From: Oehlia diaphana
Lineage: Eukaryota > Glomeromycota > Glomeromycetes > Glomerales > Glomeraceae
Length of the DNA stretch: 64,000 nt
NCBI GenBank assembly: GCA_003833135.1
Contig: QZLH01000152.1
Coordinates: forward strand, 21,481-85,480
Direction: 5' to 3'
Within the stretch, counting starts at the first letter, position 1. Every line of letters begins with the position of its first letter. Positions 1 to 10,450 of this stretch are shown piece by piece. The notes under the pieces were generated by a model. The model saw only the letters and a list, made by a program, of their open reading frames with translations, ran no database searches and had not been told where the DNA came from. A program made the translations under genes and the position numbers.

Positions 1-89
1 TTTTTTTTTTTTTTTTTTTTTTTTTTTGAATAAATTCGAGGCGTATTCCTTAAATGATTAATTTCTTTTCTTTCTTTCTTTACAATAAA

Positions 90-1176
90 ATGGGAACGGG
101 ACAATCAAAATTTCCTAAACGTTATCATTCATTTAGAAGAAAAAAACAATCAAGCAATGAAAACTTTATAGTTCAAAATTTATCGAAACAAGAACCGGTA
201 TCATCAATTCCAAAGTTTCCAAGTGTGAATGAACATATAGATTATTTACATCAACATCATTTCCTCGTTAAATCAATTTGGTCTTCAAATTTTTCTTCTC
301 CAATTGAAGATATTTTAAATGATGGGGCTAAAGTTTTAGATGTACGATGTGGAGCTGGAACATTTCTCTTAGAATTATCAAATGAATATCCATTTTCAGA
401 ATTTACTGGAATTGATAAGACAAAATTATTTCCCTCATTAATTAAACCTAGTAATTTAAATTTTATTCATGCTAATATATTGGAAGGTTTACCTTTTCAA
501 CAAAATCATTTTGATTTTGTTTATTTAAACATAGTTGAACCACGTTATACTAAAGAACAATGGGCTTTTATTATAAGTGAATTAATAAGGGTAGCGAAAC
601 TAGGTGGATACATAGAAGTAAGTATAATACTTTCACTACAAGTTTCACACCTACAAATTAAAATTATTTTGTCTTTTATTATAAAGGTTCAGGGATTTGA
701 TTCTTTTGCAGGAACAATTGGTCCAAAATTTTTACAATTCATACAAAAATGTAAGTTACAAAAATTGTTAAAAATTAAAATTTAATTCGTAATATTAAAT
801 AATTTTAATTATTTAATAATAATTTAATAATCTTTTTCCCCATTTTTTTTCTAATTTTAAAAAAGTCGCCATGATATTTTCAGCTAATGGTGTAGGAATG
901 GGTTCACGTAATCACATAAAATCAATTTTATCAACCAATTCTTATTTTTATTCTGACCAAAAAGAAATTTATATTGGTAAAAATGGTGGTGAATCGGGAG
1001 TATTATTAGAAGATCATACTACAATGTTTTTCGTGGACATAATTGGTGAAGCGATAGCTGAATTAAATAATATTACTATGGATGAATTAAAACGAGATTG
1101 GAAGGAAGTACAAAAAGAATTTGAAGAAATAAAAACTAGTTTAGAAATTTTTAGAATGTGGGTCATGAAATCATAA
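90..1176 (+). CDS. SAM-dependent methyltransferase-like protein, 3 exons
   Basis: Exons 90-617, 687-750 and 866-1176 (introns start GTAAGT at 618 and 751 and end AAAG/AAG) join in frame to 300 codons plus stop. The upstream in-frame ATG at 54 lies in a T-rich leader; ATG 90 is preferred because it starts MGTGQSK, which fits the N-myristoylation pattern MGxxxSK. The class I methyltransferase core is visible: motif I at residues 84-90 (DVRCGAG), an acidic residue at the next strand (GIDKT) and a PF-NHFDFV block typical of motif IV. Family members normally have DxGxGxG; here the first Gly is Arg86, so cofactor binding may be weakened. The substrate cannot be told. The C-terminal third is divergent and ends in a charged helix. 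Exon 3 assignment is less certain than exons 1-2. Confidence 0.7.
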
Positions 1177-2124
1177 ATATAAAAAAAAATATAATATTAT
1201 ATGTACAGTAAAATATAATAGATACTGTATAGCAAAAAAAAACCGGTAAACGGGACGACGGGACGACGGGACGGGTTAGTTCAAAAATATCATTATAATG
1301 GGTAAATTCGGAAAAAAGTTTAATGATTTTCTCACAAGTATTACACAAGCAAAAAACAAAAAAAACATTAATAAATTAGTTACGTAAATAACCAATTAAA
1401 TAAATAATAAAAAAGATTCATTTGAATGTTCATGATTTATCACGTTGAGTCACAGAGAAATTTCTTGGGAAAAAAATAAAAATAAATAATTCTTGGTTAA
1501 AAAAAAAAAAAAAATATTTTTTTTTGGTAAATAATTTTCTGGAAAATTAAATTTCGGTAAAAATTCGGTTAAATTTCGAATAGAAAATGTTCAGGACTGT
1601 TGTTCAGCATAATTAATCGCATTTTCTTATTATTAAAATATAATTAAATCTTTTTATTTATTGATATTATTGACGGGAACTCATTGAAAAATGAATAACC
1701 TGTGGCTTGTGACGTATATATAGTAATTTCACGGTATTCGAGTTCCGTTCGTGAAACAGAAATAATAGAAATATCAGTTAATATCGGATAAATATCGGTT
1801 AATATCGGTTAAATATACTAATATAGGTTAAATATCGATTAAAATGTCGGTTGAATATCGGCATTTTGTTTGTTCGACAAAATTCGACATGTACATCCAA
1901 AAAAAGTGTATAGTATTGCGCAGTAATAAAGTCTTGTTTCTTGGCACAGTCTTTTTTTTTTATATAAATAAACCCGCTAGAAAAATGTTTTCGAGTAATA
2001 CTTTAAAATATATTCAATTAGAAAATCATTTAAACAATTTAAACATTATAACACTTTTTTACCTGCTACTTTTTTTTTTTTTGAAACTTTTATATAAATC
2101 ATAATTTCATTAAAAATATTAAGA
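1177..2124. promoter_or_regulatory. upstream region of FAD monooxygenase copy 1, with degenerate repeats
   Basis: No convincing gene. Holds a GGGACGAC-type triplication near 1250-1275 and a run of degenerate copies of AATATCGGTTA at about 1775-1860. A block at about 1705-1765 (GTAATTTC..TTCCG..GTGAAACAGAAAT) recurs, inverted, at 49561-49620 in front of the second FAD gene, so it was duplicated with the gene and may hold promoter elements. The ORF at 1844-2104 is low-complexity and has no counterpart upstream of copy 2, so it is taken as leader or noncoding. Confidence 0.45.
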
Positions 2125-3656
2125 ATGCAACAAGAAAAAATTCCAACGATAATTATTGTCGGTGCAGGATTAGGAGGACTTTCTCTTTATCATGCTTTGA
2201 TAAAGAACAAGGATAAAAAAGAATTCAACGTAAAAATCTTTGAACGTGAATCTAGTCCTACAGGTATAAAAAATTTCGAATTTTTAATTGAATATTAACG
2301 TTAACGACATTATAACTAACTCGTACTATTTACATATTAGATCGATGGCAAGGATATCATATAGGTTTGACCAATTATGGAACTCAATCTCTTTTAAATT
2401 GTATTCCGTCCTCAATCGCTTCAAACCTTCCAAAAGCAATGCCAAATCCAATTCCTGGTGTAGAAACTCATGGAATAACTATCAATGATCAAGTAGGAAA
2501 TGTTCTATTGGCTCCTCCAGCTAAACCATATAAAGATGTTTATGAACTCGCAAAAATTTCTCGTGGTCTATCATCCATTATCACTTATCGTGATAGACTT
2601 CGAGATGTTTTATTAGAAGGTGTACCAGTTCAATGGAATAAAAAATGTGTTAAATACGTAGAAACTCAAGAAGGAGTTTGGGTATCCTTTGAAGATGGTT
2701 CACAAGAATTTTGTAATATTTTAGTTGGTGCGGATGGAATTAATTCTCCAAGTAAGTTGACTAATTATCTAATTATTTAATTATTAATATAATTAATTAA
2801 TATTATTTATTTATTAGTACGAAAACAGAAATTACCTGAATTACAAATCTTTAATTATGGAATAACCCATGTTTGTGCAGATATTTCCGTACCTAAACAT
2901 CTTATGGACAAGATGAATAAAATCAATGGAAATATTTTGGCCTGTAAAATTCTTGGAACAAAAGGAGATTCATCATTTATGATTTCACGCTTTATACCAA
3001 TCGAACAAGAACAAAATGACAAGAAGGATGAACCTCATTATAGAGTTACATTAGCATATTCGTATCCCTCCGAATTGGATAACGTTGATGTTGAATCTGA
3101 TAAAGTTAAAGTTGATGATAATGATCCCGCATCAGTTATTGAACATGTTAAGCGATTAATTCGAACATTAAGACCAGATTGTGAATTAACTGATTTATTG
3201 TTGGAATTATGGGACTTGGCACCTAAAACAATTCCAAATGATCCAATAAAATTTCCATTTAAAACTTATAATCCTGTACAACGAAGAATGATGCAAGATA
3301 TTGATCCAATGTCTATCAAATCATGGACAAGTAGTCGAGTTGTATTATTAGGAGATGCAGCTCATGCTATGAGTCCTGTATTAGGATTAGGAGCAAATAA
3401 TGCAATTCAAGATGCCGATAAACTTTCTCAAGCATTACTTAAATATACGGACAATAATATTTCTTTTATTAAAGAATATGAAAAAGAAATGTTAAAACGA
3501 ACATCCGCTGATGTATTAAAGTCTAGAACTGTCACATTTAAAACTTCCACGCCAATTGGGCCTTTTGGAGTTTTTATTAGAGATAGTATTTTGAAGGTTA
3601 TGAACATTATGATAAACTTTTATAATTTTGCGGATAGCTTAATTTTTAATAATTAA
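2125..3656 (+). CDS. FAD-dependent monooxygenase (PHBH-like fold), copy 1, 3 exons
   Basis: Exons 2125-2263, 2341-2751 and 2818-3656 give 462 aa. The Rossmann dinucleotide motif GAGLGG is at residues 13-18 directly after the start, the mid-protein GADGINSP block is the DG-type motif, and LLGDAAHAMSP around residue 363 is the GD motif that contacts the FAD ribityl; together these are diagnostic of class A flavoprotein monooxygenases (FAD_binding_3 family). Such enzymes hydroxylate or epoxidise aromatic or polycyclic substrates using NAD(P)H and O2; the substrate here is unknown. No signal peptide or clear membrane helix. Introns are 77 and 66 nt with GT-AG ends. An inverted paralogue with exactly the same exon lengths lies at 47730-49285. 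Confidence 0.9.
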
Positions 3657-5221
3657 TTTAAATCATTTACACATGTATAAAAAAATCATTATAAATAGAC
3701 AAACACATATACATATACATATATAAAATATTTAGGTATATAAACGGAACAATTATTTATTTTCAATAAAAAGACATTTATAGAGGCATTTTTTAAAAAA
3801 AAAGTCTAACGATTTTTAATTATAAACTAAAGTGGCAATTTTTTTTTAAATTATTTTTTTATTCGTGCTGTATATTGGTTCTTAAAATATGTTGATTGTT
3901 TTAATATAAATTAAAATTTTTTTATTAAAATTTTTTTATTAAGATTTTCAATAGAAACTTTGAATATAAACATATAAAATAGTAATTGTCAAGATTTTTA
4001 TATATAATTGAATGATTTCTCATATCTTCAATATTTAATGTAACAAGTACAATATTTAAAAAAAAAAAGAAAAAAATTTTATCACTTCAATATGACTTTG
4101 GTAAACATTTATTAAGCGTCGTTAATTTCGACGAAAACTTTTACAGCAAATCCAAGACTCCAAGTAGTACCCCGGTATAGTATGAGGACCTTGAAATTAC
4201 CTTTTTCCAAAATTAGCACCGGCCACCGGGTACTCCGATACTAGAAATTGCAAGAGACGGTACGTCGGTACGATAATTACCTTACTAATTACCTCTGAAT
4301 AATATACTGTCAATCTGTATCAAAGTTATGAAAAATTTGTGTTATGTAATTTTATATTAATATATAATTTTTTCTATAATAGATGGTCCTTATTAAAATA
4401 ATAATATAATTTTATAGCTAATTAATAAAATTTCCTTATTATTTTAATTAATAAAAAAAGAATCTTTTTTTGGTAATTATAATTATTTTAAATGGAATAA
4501 ACGTAAATTAAAGATCACTCACATTCGGAGACATTTCCAAATTTGGATATCATAAAAATATGATAATATATTCGGAAACAAATTTCCCCCAGATAATCGA
4601 CAGACGATTATTTTTAAGTTGCATATTTTTAATGATCCTAAGATTATTTTTAACAATTTGGGTATGATTATCATATCATATTATTAAGATACAGTATTTC
4701 AAAATATCAAAAATATCAGATATTCCGCATGGTCGATAATGACTGGCTGACATAATATAAATATGAAAATCTTTGAACAATACTATTATATTGAATCGTA
4801 CTATATAGTTGAATCGTACTATATTATATAACTAGACATTATCTTTAAATAACGTTTAAATCTCGACGGTCATTTTATCGAATTTATTAATGTTACAATT
4901 AATATAATTTTTTCAATTAAACGTTTGTACCTCGTCTAAAAAAAAAGACCTTTTAAAAAAAAATAAAAGCAAATATAAATAAGAATACGCGTGAGATCAT
5001 GTGATCTATTATTTTTAATTTATTTTTTTAAAAAAAAAAATCGTCAAGTTCACATAAACATAATTGAGATCTACATCCCACTTAAACTATTAACTTAAAA
5101 GCTGTCTAATTTTACCAAATTTGGCTACATCCGAAATTTGCGCATTATTAATATTTGTAAATTTTCCCTAAAAAAAAAAAAAAAAAAATTTTTTTTTTTT
5201 CCTTGTTCCCTCAAAAAATAT
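3657..5221. other. intergenic, AT-rich
   Basis: Mostly A/T-rich with no supported gene. One GC-richer patch at 4140-4290 on the minus strand contains an exon-like block (about 4247-4208, TAG before, GTAAT after), but no neighbouring exons could be joined. An A18/T14 palindromic tract at about 5170-5201 immediately precedes the F-box start. Confidence 0.4.
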
Positions 5222-6889
5222 ATGATGGCATCATTTTTACTTTCAGAATGTTTAGAAAAGATTTTTTTAAATTTTATTAAAGAACATTCTTTTAATGATA
5301 TCGGTTCAAATATACCATCAAAAGAATTATTTTCATGTACTTTAGTATCAAGACATTGGTGTAGAATATCAACACCACTTTTATATTCTTATCCATTTCA
5401 TCATTTTCGTCATAAAACTTCTTATAATTCATTTTATAAATTGATTCGTACATTATTATGTTGTGTTCCACAAACCGAAATAATACAACTATTAAAAAAC
5501 AACAACTACAACACCAACAACAACAACAACAACAATAATAATAATAATCAATTTTATAAAATTAAATCTAATAATACAGTTTTTAATTATATTTCTTTAA
5601 TACGTGGATTAATAGTTGATGAATTAATGTTTAAATCACAATATTTAATTATATATAAAGAAATATGGTTATCATCATATAATCCAAGAATGATATCAAC
5701 GGATTTAATAATTAAAATTATGAATTATTTCGTAAAATTTTTATGTAAAAATTTGAATAATTTAACAATATTAGAATTTCCTTTTACTATGAAAAATAAT
5801 GATATAATTGAATTATTAACAATTAAAGATTGTAATGGAAAAAGTAAATTAAGTGATTTAAAAGAATTATATTATATTAATAGTTATATAAGTAGAGATA
5901 GTAATAATAATAACAATATTAATAATAATAATAATAATAATAATTTGAATAATGAAATATTATTACCAAAAAGTCTTTATTTTACACTTACAAATACAAT
6001 TTGTAATTTAAATTTACTTTATAACAAAAGGATTAAAACTATTGAAGAAGCAAATTATTTATCTCAATTCATTTCTATACAAAAAAATTTAAAACATATT
6101 ATATTATCAGAAAATCGTTATGATTTATTATTTTATAGTTTGGATAGATTATTTTATAGTAATTCTGATAATAAATATAATATAGTTTTAAGTTCTTTAT
6201 CAACTCAAAGTGAAAGTTTACAAATATTAGAATTTAAGAATTTATATTTTGGTGATATTAATACAAATGTTATAAAATCTTTAAGTTTACTTAAAAATAT
6301 AAGAATTTTAAAATTATATAAATGTAGAAAGATAAATGATAATTTACATTCTTGGGCAAAAAATTTATCAAAACTTGAAGTTTTTGAACTTGTTGAAAGG
6401 TATTATACAAATATTTCTGAAGATTTTTTAATTCAATTAATTCATTCTTCTTCAAATACTTTAATTAAATTAGTTATAAATTATGAAAGAGTTGAAAAAC
6501 AAGGTATTAGATTATTTCAAAATTTTCCTATTATTTTAATTTCTTTAAAATATTTAGAATTACCAAAAATTTTTTTAAATGAATTGATTTTTATACTTAA
6601 ATCTTGTATTAAACTTAATTTTCTTAGTATAATATTATCAAATGATGATTTATATGATGAAAATTTAAAAAATTTGGCTAATTTTTTACCTAAAACTTTA
6701 AAAACAATTAGATTTAGGGAAACTAATTGTTCTATGATATCTATTAATTCTTTAAATTATTTTTTATTTGAATCAATATTAAATAGTGGTTGTAATTTAA
6801 AATATTTAGAATTTAATGATTGTAATGGTTTTGATCAAAATTATATTAATTTAACTAAACATTATGGTGTTGAATTAGTAAAAATTTAA
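5222..6889 (+). CDS. F-box/LRR-like protein with poly-Asn tracts
   Basis: 555 aa from the first ATG after the A/T tract (a second ATG follows at once); the longer frame from 5138 would add a lysine/phenylalanine run coded by the A/T tract and is unlikely. The N-terminus (FLLSECLEKIFL..LFSCTLVSRHWCRISTPLLYSYPF) matches the F-box pattern that binds Skp1 in SCF ubiquitin ligases. The rest is a series of hydrophobic LxxL segments like degenerate leucine-rich repeats, expected to bind the ubiquitylation target. Two asparagine runs (about 5510-5550 and 5895-5945) come from AAC/AAT repeats and are probably disordered loops. No introns. It is more divergent from the other four F-box genes here than they are from each other. 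Confidence 0.85.
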   Translation: MMASFLLSECLEKIFLNFIKEHSFNDIGSNIPSKELFSCTLVSRHWCRISTPLLYSYPFHHFRHKTSYNSFYKLIRTLLCCVPQTEIIQLLKNNNYNTNNNNNNNNNNNQFYKIKSNNTVFNYISLIRGLIVDELMFKSQYLIIYKEIWLSSYNPRMISTDLIIKIMNYFVKFLCKNLNNLTILEFPFTMKNNDIIELLTIKDCNGKSKLSDLKELYYINSYISRDSNNNNNINNNNNNNNLNNEILLPKSLYFTLTNTICNLNLLYNKRIKTIEEANYLSQFISIQKNLKHIILSENRYDLLFYSLDRLFYSNSDNKYNIVLSSLSTQSESLQILEFKNLYFGDINTNVIKSLSLLKNIRILKLYKCRKINDNLHSWAKNLSKLEVFELVERYYTNISEDFLIQLIHSSSNTLIKLVINYERVEKQGIRLFQNFPIILISLKYLELPKIFLNELIFILKSCIKLNFLSIILSNDDLYDENLKNLANFLPKTLKTIRFRETNCSMISINSLNYFLFESILNSGCNLKYLEFNDCNGFDQNYINLTKHYGVELVKI

Positions 6890-7857
6890 GTGGGAGCGTG
6901 GAAAAGGTAATTTTTGGGAACTTTATATATTATTTTTAAATAAACTTGAATTTTTTTAACCTTCATTGAGCTGTGATATAAATATTTGATTATTGTAGTA
7001 TTGAACGAAAGAATGTTAATTGGGATTGGGAATGAATGAACGTTGCATATAATGGTGAGAATCGCGCATCAATGGCGCAGATACGCAGAAATTTTAATAG
7101 CGTGCGCTCATTAAAAATTACGCAGCAATCAATTATCTTCCATCGTACATTTACGCTATAAAGCGAAAGAATGCTAGTTGGGATGAATAGTAAAACTTTT
7201 TATTTTTGACCAATTGCATATAATACTCATATAATGCCCATCCATAGCACAGATACGACAGCGCAGCGCTCATTAAAATTAACGCAGCAATCAACCGGAA
7301 AATTATCTTTCATGTCGTACACTTACGCTATAAAGCGAAAGAATATTAATTTGGACGAATGGCGAAACGTTTGATTTTTTGATGACAGAATTTTGATAAC
7401 GTTGATAGCGCAGCGCTCATTAAATGACGCAGCAATCGACCAGAAAATTATCTTCCATGTCGTACACTTACGTTATAAAGCGAAAGAATGTTAGTTGGAA
7501 TGAATGGTAAAACGTTTTATTTTTGACCAATTGCATAAAATACTCATATAATGCCCATCCATGGCGCAGATACGAAAGAATGTTAGTTGGGATGAATAAT
7601 AAAACGTTTTATTTTTGCCCAATTGTATATAAAACTCATATAATGGTCCTAATCGCTCATCCATGGCGCAGACGCGCAGAAATTTTGATAGTGTTGATAG
7701 CGCAGCGCTCATTAAAATTGACGCAGCAATCAACCGGAAAATTATCTTTCATGTCGTACATTTACGCTATAAAGTGATATCAATGACAAATTTCTCCGTA
7801 CTTTTCTCCTTTCTTTCTTTCTCCGATTTTTTCATTTTTTAAAATAAAATAAACAAA
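6890..7857. repeat. imperfect tandem repeats, units of roughly 150-190 bp
   Basis: The phrase CGTACA(T/C)TTACG(C/T)TATAAAG recurs at about 7144, 7316, 7461 and 7756, and GCGCAGCGCTCATTAAA at about 7260, 7408 and 7700, with ACGCAGCAATCAACCGG-like and CATCCATGGCGCAGA blocks between them. Units differ by deletions, so the spacing varies. Short ORFs on both strands (7491-7777) fall entirely in the repeat and are not taken as genes. The repeat array ends about 75 bp before the next F-box ATG. Confidence 0.75.
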
Positions 7858-9258
7858 ATGTCAAAGCTCAATAAAGATGTACTCATTTTGATATTAGAAG
7901 AGTTGGAAGATGATATAAAATCTCTTTACTCATGTTTATTAGTTAATAAAACTTGGTGTAAAATTATCGTACCAATATTATGGAAAAATTTCTTAAAAAA
8001 TTTAAAAGAGGAAGAAAAATCAATAAATATTATCCTTTCACATTTATCAAATGAAGTTAAAGAAAATTTAAAAGATCAGGGTATTAATTTAAATTCAATA
8101 ATATTAAGACAAACACCTTTATTTGATTATATTAGTTTTTGTAAATATTTTGATTTATTTCGTTTAGAAAATATATTTTCTAAAATAAATAATCTTGAAG
8201 AAACAAAAATTTCTATTATAAAGAATGAAATATTAAAATTATTTATTAATAGAAATACTATGTATACTTATTTATTTATATCACAACAATGTAATTTATC
8301 AATACATTTGATTCCAGATGCTAAATATTGTTTTTCGGAACTTAAATTTCTTCATTGTTATGGTAATATTAAAAAAGATACTTTGAAAGGATTGGCTAGA
8401 ATAAGTAAATCCATTAAAAAATTAATATTGGAATTTAGTAATAATAATTCTGGAGCGATTAAATTAATTGATACTCAAAGAAATTTATGTGATGTTATTT
8501 TTAATCGTATAATGACAAATGATGAATCATTTTGTAAAGTTTTTGAAGAATCATTAATTAAACATGTAGATACTATTAAATATTTAAAAATAAATTGGAT
8601 GCCTGTCACGAGAAGTATTTTATATCTTGTAAATTTAAAAAGTTTAGAAATAGATTCATTTTATTATTCAAATTGGACAAATTGTAGTTATTTAGAAAAT
8701 TTATCTTTACCTTCATTAAAATTTTTAAAAGTCAAAAGAATCTCTTCTAAAATTTTAGTAAATATAATTGAAAATACGAGAGGATTACTTACGGAAATTT
8801 GTATCGATCGTGAAGGTGATAATAATAAAGATCTTATAAAAGCGATATATGAAAATTGTCCAAAACTTAAATATCTTAAATTAATATTTAATAATTATAA
8901 TATTTTAGAATTGAAAAATTTATTAATTAATTGTCAATATTTAAGTGGATTAATTATTATATTAGGAAATGAACTTGATTGGAATAATTTATTTAAAATA
9001 TTAACTGATTCATCACCAATTAATTTATATAAATTTAAAATTTTTTTTACTTGTTATAAAGGACCTAAAATAGAATCTTTAGAATTATTCTTTAAAAATT
9101 GGAAAGGTAAAAATAGAAATCCTATGTTATTACAAACAAGTTATAGTACTTTGAAATATTTTAATCTTACTGAAAAATATAAAGCAGAAGGAATAATTAA
9201 GAAATATTATCATATTTTATCTGAGAGTACTTTTGAAAATTTTGAATGGTTTGATTAA
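7858..9258 (+). CDS. F-box protein, 466 aa
   Basis: Single-exon gene. The start MSKLNKDVLILILEELEDD with SCLLVNKTWCKIIVPILWKN is the F-box; the two conserved blocks (LxxDxLxxILEEL and CxLVNxxWxxxxxPxLW) are those that contact Skp1 in known F-boxes. The remaining 400 residues are a Leu/Ile/Asn-rich solenoid-like region resembling decayed leucine-rich repeats. Same length class and layout as the genes at 39629-41056 and 46067-47521, and collinear with the first half of the truncated gene at 13117-13851. Likely an adaptor of an SCF ubiquitin ligase with unknown target. Confidence 0.88.
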   Translation: MSKLNKDVLILILEELEDDIKSLYSCLLVNKTWCKIIVPILWKNFLKNLKEEEKSINIILSHLSNEVKENLKDQGINLNSIILRQTPLFDYISFCKYFDLFRLENIFSKINNLEETKISIIKNEILKLFINRNTMYTYLFISQQCNLSIHLIPDAKYCFSELKFLHCYGNIKKDTLKGLARISKSIKKLILEFSNNNSGAIKLIDTQRNLCDVIFNRIMTNDESFCKVFEESLIKHVDTIKYLKINWMPVTRSILYLVNLKSLEIDSFYYSNWTNCSYLENLSLPSLKFLKVKRISSKILVNIIENTRGLLTEICIDREGDNNKDLIKAIYENCPKLKYLKLIFNNYNILELKNLLINCQYLSGLIIILGNELDWNNLFKILTDSSPINLYKFKIFFTCYKGPKIESLELFFKNWKGKNRNPMLLQTSYSTLKYFNLTEKYKAEGIIKKYYHILSESTFENFEWFD

Positions 9259-10347
9259 ATGAAAGAAAATTTATTTTATTATTATTATATAATTTTTCAA
9301 TAATATGATATATTGTACTATTGTTAATCTTTTTTAAGTAAATATAATATATATATATGGATTATATGTGGATTTTAGATATGTTTGGTTAGCAATGTAT
9401 ATTTTAATTATGGTTATTGATAACGATAAAGTCGTATATTTTCTATATTCTATAATTTGATAAAATACTAAGAAAATAACAGCGGCTTAATTTTACGATG
9501 AATTAGTTGAGAAAGCAGTATATATAAAGCGTATTAATCGTTCCTGAATTCGTAGTATTAATGTAAAAAGTTGATGACGACAAATACTAAAGAAAATAAC
9601 GGCGTCTTATTTTTACGATCTGGATAATTTTGTAAAGGAGTATTAAAATTTATAATGTGAATTAACTAAGAAAACAATATATATAAAGCGTATTAGTCGT
9701 TCCCGAATTCGTAAATTAACCAACATGATTGTTTGTTTAACGTACCCACCCTATTTTTTAAAAAATCTAAATTTGATATACATATAACAACATGTGCCCT
9801 CTTTAAATTTAAATTATGGGTTTCTGAATTTTTCTGAAATTCCCGGAACTTCCAAGTTTTATTATGTATTTCATTTAGTAACCTCCCTCCCCTCAAACTT
9901 TTCAGAAAATCTGGACGTTAAACAAACAATCAAGTTGAAACGGCCTAACGATAAATTTGCAAGTCTAGTCTCTTATTTAGTTATTTATTCAATCGTAAAG
10001 AAAAATATAAAACATTTGAGCTTCTTGCCTTTATTTCTTTGGAATTGTGCCCTCTTGACCTAATTTTTTTTTGTCAATTTCTATCATTATATTTAGAGTG
10101 GTTGATTATGTTAAATAGTATTCAAGAAATCTCACTATTGTAATCTCCTTTAACACCTCATTCGTCATTCAACCTTCTTTACCTGATCCTAATCTGACTT
10201 TAATCCAACCCTAATTCTAACCATAACGATCCAAACCCTGCACTTCTTTTTAGATACTTACGAAAAAAAAGCGCTAGCATCTGATTATACTATCAGTCTA
10301 TTAATTTGACAAAATTCATGTCAATAGGTCTACTTTATGTATGCTTT
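9259..10347. repeat. intergenic with a diverged direct repeat (9463-9556 and 9582-9714)
   Basis: Two copies of AAATACTAA(A)GAAAATAAC(A/G)GCG(G/T)CTTA...ATATATAAAGCGTATTA(A/G)TCGTTCC(T/C)GAATTCGTA lie about 120-150 bp apart; the second copy has an insertion in the middle. ORFs at 9693-10063 overlap each other on opposite strands and have no recognisable features. Confidence 0.6.
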
Positions 10348-10429
10348 GACGACGTGTCCGAGTGGTTAAGGAGTGTGACTAGAAATCACATGGGCTCTGC
10401 CCGCACAGGTTCAAGTCCTGTCGTCGTCG
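10348..10429 (+). tRNA. tRNA-Ser(AGA)
   Basis: 82 nt. Acceptor GACGACG (10348-10354) pairs with CGTCGTC (10422-10428), discriminator G10429. The D arm carries the A box (TGTCCGAGTGGTTAAGG). Anticodon stem TGTGA/TCACA encloses loop CTAGAAA with anticodon AGA at 10381-10383, reading UCU. Long variable arm GGGC-TCT-GCCC, as class II tRNA-Ser requires. T arm ACAGG-TTCAAGT-CCTGT contains the B box. No intron. All stems pair, so it looks functional. Confidence 0.97.
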
Positions 10430-10439
10430 TAATAAAATG

Positions 10440-10450
10440 TTTTTTTTTTT
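10440..10450 (+). terminator. RNA polymerase III T-run terminator of tRNA-Ser
   Basis: A run of 11 T starting 11 nt after the tRNA 3' end, the standard pol III stop signal. Confidence 0.85.

Noticed and set aside
1844..2104. 86-codon plus ORF upstream of FAD copy 1
   Set aside because: Low complexity and not preserved in the duplicated region before copy 2.
7491..7777. Overlapping ORFs in the tandem repeat
   Set aside because: Both strands open only because the repeat lacks stops; no start context or motif.
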